From NCBI RefSeq assembly GCF_937967675.1, contig NZ_CALBSN010000077.1:1-31663 (forward strand): a stretch of 31,663 nt of DNA, in the 5' to 3' direction. Position numbers and translations under genes: made by a program. The notes beneath the pieces were generated by a model. That model was not told the DNA's origin, made no database searches, and saw only the letters and a program-made list of their open reading frames with translations. Source of the DNA: an uncultured Flavobacterium sp. (GTDB taxonomy: Bacteria > Bacteroidota > Bacteroidia > Flavobacteriales > Flavobacteriaceae). Shown here piece after piece: positions 17,524-23,347 of the stretch (position 1 is its first letter; each line of letters starts with the position of its first letter).

Positions 17524-17538
17524 CATCAAACAATTAAT

Positions 17539-18105
17539 ATGCATCATCATTTCCTTATTCACAAGCCTTACGGATATTTATCGCAGTTTATTTACCAATT
17601 AAAACGCAAGAAAAAGTTGTTGGGCGAATTATACGATTTTCCAGAAAACACAATGGCAATTGGTCGTTTAGACGAAGATTCAGAAGGTTTACTTTTGTTA
17701 ACCACCGATGGTATGATGAGCGAAATTGTCCGAAGCAAAAAAGTAGAAAAAGAATATTACGCTCAAGTTGATGGAATTATTACTGAAGAAGCCGTTGAAC
17801 AATTAAAAAACGGAGTCGAAATTGGTTTACACGGTAAAAAATACAAAACCAAAAAGTGTAAAGCGTTTAAATTAGAATTTGAACCAAATTTAGGCGAACG
17901 CGGAAAAAAAATTCGCGATGAGCGTCATGGTCCAACGTCTTGGGTTTCTATAACCTTAACCGAAGGAAAATTTCGTCAAGTACGAAAAATGTCATCAGCG
18001 GTTGGTTTTCCTACATTGCGGCTGGTTCGTGTGCGTGTAGGAAACATTCACTTAAATGATTTAAAAGCGGGTGAAGTTTTAGAGGTGAGTAGTTTTGATG
18101 TGTAA
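17539..18105 (+). CDS. rluE: 23S rRNA pseudouridine synthase, RluE-like
   Basis: A 188-residue enzyme of the RsuA/RluB/E/F group that isomerises a uridine of ribosomal RNA. Visible: HKPYGYLSQF at the N-terminus, the catalytic Asp45 in AIGRLDEDSEGLLLLT, KEYYAQVDG, and PTSWVSITLTEGKFRQVRKM followed by VGFPTLRLVRV, which closely follow E. coli RluE (U2457). There is no S4 RNA-binding domain, as in RluE. The ATG at 17539 is chosen because the promoter box ends at 17523. An extra basic stretch (KCKAFKLEFEPNLGERGKKIRDERHG) sits where RluE has a shorter loop. Specificity is inferred from similarity only. Confidence 0.88.
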   Translation: MHHHFLIHKPYGYLSQFIYQLKRKKKLLGELYDFPENTMAIGRLDEDSEGLLLLTTDGMMSEIVRSKKVEKEYYAQVDGIITEEAVEQLKNGVEIGLHGKKYKTKKCKAFKLEFEPNLGERGKKIRDERHGPTSWVSITLTEGKFRQVRKMSSAVGFPTLRLVRVRVGNIHLNDLKAGEVLEVSSFDV

Positions 18106-18140
18106 AAAAAAACAGCTACTTCAGGTGAAATAACTGTTTT
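18104..18140 (-). terminator. probable terminator of the dienelactone hydrolase gene
   Basis: Outer stem AAAACAG / CTGTTTT (18109-18115 with 18134-18140) and a T run on the minus strand. The 18-base loop can form a small inner TTCA/TGAA stem. It is shared with the convergent rluE gene but weaker in that direction. Confidence 0.6.
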
Positions 18141-18163
18141 CAATTATTGAAATACTATAACGA

Positions 18164-18925
18164 TTATTTAAAAATCTCCATAAAAAAGGTTTTCATCGCT
18201 TCCCAACTTCTTTTATCAGCTAATTCGTTGTAAGCAGCGCCTTTGCTGTTATCGCTTCCAGCATCTTTGTGTGTAAAGGCATGAACTGAATTTGCATAAT
18301 AAATCATTTGCCAATCGGCTTTTGAAGTTCTCATTTCGTTTTGGAAGGCTTCAATTTCTTTTGCAGGAACATAAGGATCATCCGCACCATGTAACACTAA
18401 AACTTTTGCTTTAATTTCATTCGTTGAACTATTCGCAGCTTTTCCTAAACCACCATGAAATGAAACTACTCCTTTTACATTTAAGTTGCCACGAGCCGCT
18501 TCGATAGCACCTGTTCCTCCAAAGCAATATCCAATAACTGCAATTTGGTTTTTATCGGCACCCGCTTTTACTAATTGGTCAATTGCCAATTGAATTCTTT
18601 TTTGGTATTCCGCAGGATTGTTTTTGTAGTAACCTGCATTTTTTCCAGCTTCACCTGTGTTTTTTGGATTGTTTCCAACTCCGTAAATATCTGCTACAAA
18701 AGCATGATAGCCTAATTTAGCCAACGATTCTGCTGATTCTTTTGCGTGAGCATCAACGCCCATCCAAGCGGGTAAAACGATTATGCCAATTTTTTTTGGA
18801 TTTGCTTTTTGAGCTTTAGCAAAAAATCCTTCTAATTTTTGATTACCATCGGCGTAATCTACTTTTACTAATTGTCCAAAGCTATTCATTGTTGCTAAAA
18901 GTAAGGTAATGTAAAGGTACTTCAT
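18164..18925 (-). CDS. dienelactone hydrolase family protein, exported
   Basis: A 253-residue alpha/beta hydrolase. Signal peptide (1-17, MNSFGQ). The triad follows dienelactone hydrolases: Cys134 in IGYCFGGTGAIEAAR, Asp183 in LHGADDPYVP and His215 in YANSVHAFTH. Known members open lactone rings or act on other esters; the real substrate here is unknown. The conserved WMGVD near residue 54 and FVADIYG near 77 are also typical. It lies downstream of the btuD-like gene on the same strand with a 69-base gap that contains no terminator, so read-through from the transporter operon is possible; no own promoter of the usual type was found. Confidence 0.85.
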   Translation of the reverse strand: MKYLYITLLLATMNSFGQLVKVDYADGNQKLEGFFAKAQKANPKKIGIIVLPAWMGVDAHAKESAESLAKLGYHAFVADIYGVGNNPKNTGEAGKNAGYYKNNPAEYQKRIQLAIDQLVKAGADKNQIAVIGYCFGGTGAIEAARGNLNVKGVVSFHGGLGKAANSSTNEIKAKVLVLHGADDPYVPAKEIEAFQNEMRTSKADWQMIYYANSVHAFTHKDAGSDNSKGAAYNELADKRSWEAMKTFFMEIFK

Positions 18926-18994
18926 AACTTTTTTTAGTAAAATTATGAAAATCGATAACAGAAATAGTTAAACAAAAGGTAAAATTGGGATAAA

Positions 18995-19780
18995 TTATTT
19001 GATTTTGAACTTCCCAATGGTAGCATCAAAAGTCAAATGTTCGGTATCAAACAACGTATTAAAAATCCCAGTTTGAATTAAATTACAAGGTTGGTCTTGT
19101 ACAATTTGTGTTGGTGTGAACACAATCATTTCATCAGTCATTTGAATCGCTAAATCGATGTCATGCGTAGAGTAGAGGATGGTTTTGCCAGTTTCGTGCG
19201 TGAGTTTTTGCAACAATTTCAATAAAGTTGCCTTGTGAACTAAATCTAAATGAGTAGTAGGTTCGTCTAAAATAATAATCGAAGTATCTTGGGCCAAAGC
19301 GCGAGCAATCAAAGCAATTTGCAATTGTCCATCGCTAATTTCATCATGTTTTTTGTGAACCAAATGTTGGATTTCTGTTAAGACAATTGCTTCTTCAATT
19401 TTCGTTTTGTCTTCTTCGGATAAAGTACCTAACCAATTGGTATAAGGTTGTCTACCTAGAGCAATGATTTCGTAAACGGTTAAGTTACTTGGCGGTAATT
19501 TTTCGGTTAGAACGATGCTTAATTCTTGTGCTAAATCAAGTGGTTTATAACTTTGAAACGATTTATTTAGTAAAGTAATTTCACCTGATAATGGTGGAAT
19601 AATTCCAGTTATTGTTTTTAATAAGGTAGATTTTCCAATTCCGTTTTCACCAATTAATGCGATTAATTTGCCTTTTTCCAAACCAAGATTGATATTTTGA
19701 GCAATAGTAATCGTTTCCGATTTTGACTTGTAGCCAATCGAAAGATTTTGAGTTTGTATGGTGAAATTTTGTTTACTCAT
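18995..19780 (-). CDS. btuD: cobalamin/iron-chelate ABC transporter ATP-binding protein, BtuD/FecE-like
   Basis: A 261-residue ABC ATPase. Walker A GENGIGKST (44-52), signature ISDGQ (148-152, Asp in place of the usual Gly of LSGGQ), Walker B IIILDEPTTHLDL (168-180) and the switch histidine in LYSTHDIDLA. It powers the FecCD-type permease encoded upstream on the same strand, presumably for vitamin B12 import because a cobalamin riboswitch and receptor are next door; iron-chelate or heme transport cannot be excluded from sequence. It is separated from the permease gene by a 588-bp inverted-repeat cassette, whereas such genes usually touch. Confidence 0.85.
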   Translation of the reverse strand: MSKQNFTIQTQNLSIGYKSKSETITIAQNINLGLEKGKLIALIGENGIGKSTLLKTITGIIPPLSGEITLLNKSFQSYKPLDLAQELSIVLTEKLPPSNLTVYEIIALGRQPYTNWLGTLSEEDKTKIEEAIVLTEIQHLVHKKHDEISDGQLQIALIARALAQDTSIIILDEPTTHLDLVHKATLLKLLQKLTHETGKTILYSTHDIDLAIQMTDEMIVFTPTQIVQDQPCNLIQTGIFNTLFDTEHLTFDATIGKFKIK

Positions 19781-19803
19781 TTTGAATTACAAAAATAGGT
19801 TTT

Positions 19804-19820
19804 ACCACATAGAAACATAG
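19804..19820 (+). repeat. left 17-bp terminal inverted repeat of the GxxExxY cassette
   Basis: ACCACATAGAAACATAG, exact inverse partner at 20375-20391. Confidence 0.85.
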
Positions 19821-19863
19821 TTTTTTAGAGAGTTTTATTTAGAAACTAAAGTTTTATATAGTT

Positions 19864-20275
19864 TTATTCTTTTTCTAACTTTTTGAAATACTCGTTTACA
19901 AAAGTTTTTTGACCTTCTCTGAAAATATTGAAACAATTAAAGTTAATTATAATTCCTTTTGGGACTTTTAATAAGTTCAATATAATTTAAAACTTGAGCG
20001 TCATGAATTGGTTTTATTTCTGAAACTGATTTCAATTCAACTACTAAACAATTTTCTACGAATAAATCACAACGAAATTCAATATCTAGTTCTTTTCCTT
20101 TGTAAACAACAGGAACTTTAAATTCGGAAACAAAATTTATATTTCTGTTGGTTAATTCCTCAATCATACATTGTTGATAAACACTTTCCAATAATCCACT
20201 CCCCATGTTTTTATGTACTTCAATAGCAGCTCCAATAACATTAAATGTCAGTTCGTCTAAATATTTTTGTGTCAT
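19864..20275 (-). pseudogene. GxxExxY family protein gene, frameshifted near its 3' end
   Basis: The frame from the ATG at 20275 reads MTQKYLDELTFNVIGAAIEVHKNMGSGLLESVYQ and continues through CDLFVENCLVVELKSV, which is the GxxExxY family (PDDEXK_3, PF13366; GLLESVY is the name motif, and D...E-L-K fits the nuclease-like core). It then ends early at 19943 with IKSPKRNYN. Removing one A from the AAAA run in the codons for I-K-S (about 19965) restores the expected family C-terminus, VPKGIIINFNCFN, through REGQKTFVNEYF to a stop at 19864-19866. So the gene carries a +1 frameshift, a real inactivation or an assembly error. An in-frame ATG at 20293 is also possible. Molecular function of the family is not established. 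Confidence 0.75.
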
Positions 20276-20288
20276 ATTTTTTTTATTT

Positions 20289-20305
20289 ACCACATAGAAT
20301 CATAG
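20289..20305 (+). repeat. internal degenerate copy of the cassette end
   Basis: ACCACATAGAATCATAG, one mismatch to the terminal repeat, same orientation as the left end, immediately upstream of the GxxExxY gene. Confidence 0.7.
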
Positions 20306-20374
20306 ATTAATATTATTTCATTTACTCTATAATAAAAAACTAGTTTTCTATGTATATCTCAAAATAACTAAAAC

Positions 20375-20391
20375 CTATGTTTCTATGTGGT
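20375..20391 (-). repeat. right 17-bp terminal inverted repeat of the GxxExxY cassette
   Basis: CTATGTTTCTATGTGGT, exact reverse complement of 19804-19820. Confidence 0.85.
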
Positions 20392-20409
20392 TTTATTTTA
20401 AGTTTTAAT

Positions 20410-21435
20410 CTAAAATCGTTTCTTTCTAATTAACAACCAAATTACTACTGGTGCTCCAATTACAGAAGTTATCGCATTAATCGGTAAAGTTATATCATTT
20501 CCAGGAACTTGAGCAATCGTATCACAACAAAGCATCACAATCGCACCAAGTAAAAGTGTGCTCCAAAACAACACAAAATGATTACTCGTTTGAAACAATA
20601 ATTTCGCCATGTGAGGAACTGCTAAACCAATAAACGCAATCGGACCTGCAAAAGCGGTGATGCTTCCTGCTAAAATACTGGTGGCAATAATGATTAAAAA
20701 ACGCGTTTTCTTATAATTGATTCCGATACTTTGGGCATATTTTTCACCTAATAATAAAGCATTCAAAGGTTTAATAACCATAAAACTAATTCCAATTCCG
20801 AAGATAACAAAAACGGATAAAAGCGAAATTTCATTCCATGATAAATTTGAAATGCTTCCCATGGACCAAAAGGTGAATTTCTGTAATTTTTCAGCAGTAG
20901 TAAAATAGGAAAGCACCGAAACAATAGCACTTGTAAAACTTCCAAACATCAGTCCTACAATAAGAATTGCCATGGTGTCTTTTAGTTTTTTCGATACCAA
21001 TAAAACGGCCATAAAAACTAATAAACTTCCTAAACTTGAAGCTAGAATTAATCCGTAATTTGATAAAAAGAAGGATGAGATAAAGGTGGGTAAAAATCCT
21101 GTTCCTAAAATGACAAACGCCACTCCCAAACTCGCACCAGAACTCAATCCTAAAACATAAGGTCCCGCTAATGGATTTCGAAACAACGTTTGCATCAACA
21201 AGCCGCTCATTGAAAGTCCAATTCCAACTAAAATTGCGGTAATCGCTTTAGGAAAACGGAAATTCCATAGAATAATTTCCCAACTTTCCTTACTCATTTC
21301 TTGAGATAAAAGTCCGCTAACTACTTCTTTCAAAGGAATGGAAACCGAACCTAAACTAATATTCACCAAAAACAAAAACGCCATTGCGACAAGCAAAAGG
21401 ATAAAAAGAAGATTCTGTTTTTTGGTTAATGGCAT
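20410..21435 (-). CDS. btuC: FecCD-family ABC transporter permease, BtuC-like
   Basis: A 341-residue inner-membrane permease with about ten hydrophobic segments from residue 7 onward. Family signatures: LWNFRFPKAITAILVGIGLSMSGLLMQTLFRNPLAGPYVLGLSSGASLG near the N-terminus and AGPIAFIGLAVPHMAKLL in the C-terminal half, the region that contacts the ATPase. It transports cobalamin or a ferric chelate delivered by the binding protein; B12 is favoured because of the adjacent riboswitch-controlled receptor. The binding-protein gene is upstream on the same strand (112-base gap). The ATPase gene follows after an inserted cassette. Confidence 0.88.
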   Translation of the reverse strand: MPLTKKQNLLFILLLVAMAFLFLVNISLGSVSIPLKEVVSGLLSQEMSKESWEIILWNFRFPKAITAILVGIGLSMSGLLMQTLFRNPLAGPYVLGLSSGASLGVAFVILGTGFLPTFISSFFLSNYGLILASSLGSLLVFMAVLLVSKKLKDTMAILIVGLMFGSFTSAIVSVLSYFTTAEKLQKFTFWSMGSISNLSWNEISLLSVFVIFGIGISFMVIKPLNALLLGEKYAQSIGINYKKTRFLIIIATSILAGSITAFAGPIAFIGLAVPHMAKLLFQTSNHFVLFWSTLLLGAIVMLCCDTIAQVPGNDITLPINAITSVIGAPVVIWLLIRKKRF

Positions 21436-21483
21436 GCGTTGAATTTTTGGCTAAATTACATTTTTAGAATCTATTTTTGGAAC

Positions 21484-21547
21484 ACAGATTAAAGAAATGT
21501 GAGAAATTTAAAGAAATGTAATTCCTGTTAATTCGTGAAATTCGTGT
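21484..21547. repeat. intergenic direct repeats between btuF-like and btuC-like genes
   Basis: TTAAAGAAATGT occurs twice (21489-21500, 21508-21519; period 19), followed by AATTCGTG in tandem (21530 and 21539, period 9). Similar strings (CAGATTAAAG..., TTCGTGTAA) recur at 22716-22800. Confidence 0.6.
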
Positions 21548-22678
21548 CTATTTCAACTTCTCAAAAAAGAACAACTCATAATCCGGTAATACTTCAGGAT
21601 GTAAAATCTTTACAATGTCTTTCAAAACCAAATCAGGTCGATTTTGTGCTAATTCGTAATAAATAACGCCGCCTGTTTTCCCTTTTTTAGTGCTAAACGA
21701 ATACACGCTTTTATTTTTTACCGCTTTAAAGTGAATATAATTTGGGTTACTATTCGAAATTTCTTGTATCGAACCAAATTGTCCTGGCCCAATCCAAAAA
21801 TCAGCTTCTTTTGCCTTGTCCAAAACGCTTTCGAACGATAAAGCTAAGCTTCCGGTTCCTTTGGAATCTTTCCATAAATAATTTCCGTTGGCTTCTTTTA
21901 AAAAATAGGCTGCCCAACTATCGCCTTGTGGTAAAAACCATTGGTCTTCGTAGATAGCACCAGCAAAAATGGTAGGTTGGGTTTTAGCCTTTTTCGCTAA
22001 AACTAATACGGAATTGTATTCTTTCTCTATCGAATTGAAAATCTCGGTTGCTTTTTCGTCTAAATCATATAATGCACCAAAGAACTTAATCCATTCGGCT
22101 TTTCCTAAAGGCGTTTTTTCGGTCCAATCGCCGTTGAATATGATTTTTTGACCATTCTTTTCTAAGTTTTTGTAGGTTTTCAAATCGCCATCTACACTAA
22201 AACCAACAATTACATCAGGTTGAATGTCTAAAATTACTTCGGTGTTTAAACCTTGATTGGAACCTAAATCGCGCACTTTTCCAGCATCGATTAAAGCTCT
22301 TGTTTTTTCAGATGAAATGTATTCTGTGGTTGGAAAACCAATTAAAGTATTTTCTACCCCTAAAGATTCTAAAGCTGGAATATGCGTTGTTGAGGTTACA
22401 ATTATTTTCTTAATTGGCACTTCAATCGAAGTAAATTGTTGTAAACTATCTGGAATTTGAACGCCTTTTTTATGAAGAACATAGGTGTAATCATCTTTAG
22501 CTTCAGGATATGCATTCGAAACTTTTATAACCGAAAAACCATTGTATTTTTCAATAGAAAAGCCTTGAGCATATTCAATACTACTTTTAACGGAAGTATT
22601 CTGATTTATAGAATTTTCTGATTTTTTACATTGGATAAATCCTAAAAATAAAACGACTAAAATGAAATAGTGGCGCAT
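21548..22678 (-). CDS. btuF: periplasmic cobalamin/iron-chelate-binding lipoprotein, BtuF-like
   Basis: A 376-residue class III substrate-binding protein. Lipobox GFIQC with Cys17 after a short hydrophobic stretch; it is lipid-anchored and captures ligand in the periplasm. The core reads VPIKKIIVTSTTHIPALESLGVENTLIGFPTTEY, then LNTEVILDIQPDVIVGFS, the usual first lobe; GPGQFGSIQEI and VIYYELAQNRPDLVLKDIVKILHPE form the second lobe. Ligand is inferred as vitamin B12 from context. Its own -7 box (TACTTTTG) precedes it, so the ABC operon seems to start here and not at the riboswitch, which lies on the opposite strand. Confidence 0.85.
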   Translation of the reverse strand: MRHYFILVVLFLGFIQCKKSENSINQNTSVKSSIEYAQGFSIEKYNGFSVIKVSNAYPEAKDDYTYVLHKKGVQIPDSLQQFTSIEVPIKKIIVTSTTHIPALESLGVENTLIGFPTTEYISSEKTRALIDAGKVRDLGSNQGLNTEVILDIQPDVIVGFSVDGDLKTYKNLEKNGQKIIFNGDWTEKTPLGKAEWIKFFGALYDLDEKATEIFNSIEKEYNSVLVLAKKAKTQPTIFAGAIYEDQWFLPQGDSWAAYFLKEANGNYLWKDSKGTGSLALSFESVLDKAKEADFWIGPGQFGSIQEISNSNPNYIHFKAVKNKSVYSFSTKKGKTGGVIYYELAQNRPDLVLKDIVKILHPEVLPDYELFFFEKLK

Positions 22679-22692
22679 GAAATTGTTTTTTG

Positions 22693-22700
22693 CAAAAGTA
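22693..22700 (-). promoter_or_regulatory. -7 box (TACTTTTG) of the btuF-btuC-btuD operon
   Basis: Exact TAnnTTTG match on the minus strand, 14 bases before the btuF-like ATG. No TTG at ideal spacing was identified. Confidence 0.55.
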
Positions 22701-22715
22701 GTTTTTTATTTTTTT

Positions 22716-22800
22716 GCCACAGATTATAAAGATTAAAAAGGATTTTATTTGTGATACTTTGTGAAAAACTTCGTGTAACTTTGTGTAACAAATAAGACAG
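22716..22800. repeat. intergenic repeat-like sequence upstream of btuF
   Basis: Contains CCACAGATTATAAAGATTAA and tandem, imperfect units ACTTTGTG / ACTTCGTG / ACTTTGTG (22756-22785). It resembles the element at 21484-21547 on the other side of the btuF-like gene, in the same orientation. Confidence 0.5.
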
Positions 22801-22820
22801 AAAGAAATTACCAAAACCAC

Positions 22821-22828
22821 TAAATTTG
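22821..22828 (+). promoter_or_regulatory. -7 box (TAAATTTG) for the 35-residue membrane protein gene
   Basis: Exact TAnnTTTG, 11 bases before the ATG; this implies a very short leader. No fitting -33 TTG. Confidence 0.45.
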
Positions 22829-22839
22829 TCATAAAAAAC

Positions 22840-22947
22840 ATGAGAACAGATTCTAACGCTTTCCTTTATGCTGTAGCAACAATAATTTTAGCCCACTTTG
22901 TAATTGGCTTTATTTGGTTGTGGCGTAAACTGAATAAGAAGAAGTAG
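22840..22947 (+). CDS. 35-residue single-pass membrane protein
   Basis: Short ORF starting MRTDSNAFLYAV, with a hydrophobic helix (residues about 8-28, ATIILAHFVIGFIWLW) and a basic tail RKLNKKK. The charge pattern predicts a single membrane helix with the C-terminus inside. A TAnnTTTG box lies just upstream, and the gene sits alone between the btuF-like gene (divergent) and the cobalamin riboswitch. No family was recognised. Size and shape are like small subunits that stabilise larger membrane complexes. It may be a partner of the B12 transporter, but that is a guess from position only. Confidence 0.6.
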   Translation: MRTDSNAFLYAVATIILAHFVIGFIWLWRKLNKKK

Positions 22948-22979
22948 ATTGTTATTTGTTGAAGAATGTTTTTTAAAAA

Positions 22980-23009
22980 TTGCATTCTATTAAAATTAAT
23001 GTAAATTTG
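22980..23009 (+). promoter_or_regulatory. promoter of the riboswitch-btuB transcript
   Basis: TTG (22980-22982), 19-base spacer, TAAATTTG (23002-23009): exact consensus with the same spacing as the rpmH promoter. Predicted transcript start about 23015. Confidence 0.85.
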
Positions 23010-23015
23010 CACCCG

Positions 23016-23287
23016 AATTTTGGTTGTTGTTTCTGAATTTTTCAAAACAACATTAAAAGGGAATTAGGTGTAAGACCTAAGCTGTACCCGCAACTGTAAG
23101 CTATAAAGCTTGTTATTATCTACATTACCACTGTTGTTAATTTAGAATTAAGAATTCTGAATTTAGAAAATTTCTAACTTCTAATTTCTAATTTCTAACT
23201 TTCGATGGGAAGGTTGATAACAAGACGCAAGCCAGGAGACCTGCCACATTCGTTGAGTAACAAACTTTCGGGAAAAAAAGTTTGAGT
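23016..23287 (+). promoter_or_regulatory. cobalamin riboswitch
   Basis: Conserved elements in order: AAAGGGAATTAGGTG (23056-23070), GCTGTACCCGCAACTGTAAGC (P5/L5, 23081-23101), CCACTG (23128-23133), GATGGGAAGG (23204-23213) and the B12 box AGCCAGGAGACCTGCC (23230-23245). A peripheral helix CTTGTTAT/ATAACAAG joins 23109-23116 to 23217-23224. The regulatory hairpin P13 is CAAACTTT (23261-23268) with AAAGTTTG (23277-23284); its loop has CGGG (23269-23272), complementary to CCCG in L5 (23087-23090), the expected ligand-dependent kissing contact. No T-run terminator follows, so control is probably translational. Unusual: 70 bases separate CCACTG from GATGGGAAGG, normally a short variable hairpin. 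Confidence 0.95.
23171..23203 (+). repeat. TTTCTAA tandem repeat inside the riboswitch
   Basis: Four imperfect units of TTTCTAAC/TTCTAA/TTTCTAA/TTTCTAAC. Preceding bases 23143-23169 hold TTAGAA-type units that are complementary, so the insert can fold as a long AU-rich hairpin (for example TTAGAAA 23163-23169 with TTTCTAA 23171-23177). Confidence 0.75.
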
Positions 23288-23347
23288 ATGGGTAAATTCT
23301 GTGCTTTTCTCCCAGATTTATTAAAATTTTTATTAACCCTAAAATGA
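23288..23347 (+). CDS. candidate 19-residue leader ORF coupled to btuB
   Basis: ATG at 23288 opens 19 codons (MGKFCAFLPDLLKFLLTLK) and its TGA (23345-23347) overlaps the btuB ATG (23344-23346) as ATGA. The start codon is 3 bases downstream of riboswitch hairpin P13, the place where a translation-blocking riboswitch normally hides the start region of the gene it controls; the btuB ATG itself is about 60 bases further on. This favours a real ORF whose translation carries ribosomes to btuB. An ORF of this length can arise by chance; the geometry is the support. Confidence 0.45.
   Translation: MGKFCAFLPDLLKFLLTLK

Larger units (their letters stand above)
19804..20391. mobile_element. 588-bp cassette with 17-bp perfect inverted ends carrying a GxxExxY gene
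   Basis: ACCACATAGAAACATAG at 19804-19820 is the exact reverse complement of CTATGTTTCTATGTGGT at 20375-20391, and a near copy (one mismatch) lies inside at 20289-20305. The unit fills the gap between the btuC-like and btuD-like genes. No transposase is present and no clear target duplication is seen, because both flanks are T-rich. Reading it as a non-autonomous mobile unit is inference. Confidence 0.45.

Noticed and set aside
17521..17538. TTG start at 17521 for the pseudouridine synthase
   Set aside because: The TTG lies in the -7 promoter box (17516-17523), so it cannot be in the transcript; the ATG at 17539 is used.
18967..18977. GTTAAACAAAA, identical to one arm of the crtI operator, upstream of the dienelactone hydrolase gene
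   Set aside because: Only a half-site; no partner arm at 15-nt spacing on either side, and an AT-rich 11-mer like this can occur by chance.
19804..20391. Insertion sequence
   Set aside because: No transposase-like ORF and no convincing target-site duplication; kept only as a possible non-autonomous cassette.
22626..22841. Minus-strand open frame across the btuF upstream region
   Set aside because: It crosses the btuF promoter and repeat-like DNA, overlaps btuF in another frame, and has no recognisable features.
23143..23203. Repeated TTAGAA/TTTCTAA units considered as a CRISPR-like array
   Set aside because: Units are 6-8 bp, contiguous, without unique spacers, and lie between conserved riboswitch blocks.
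23288..23343. Transcription terminator as the riboswitch expression platform
   Set aside because: There is no GC-rich stem followed by a T run between the aptamer and btuB; P13 near a start codon fits translational control better.
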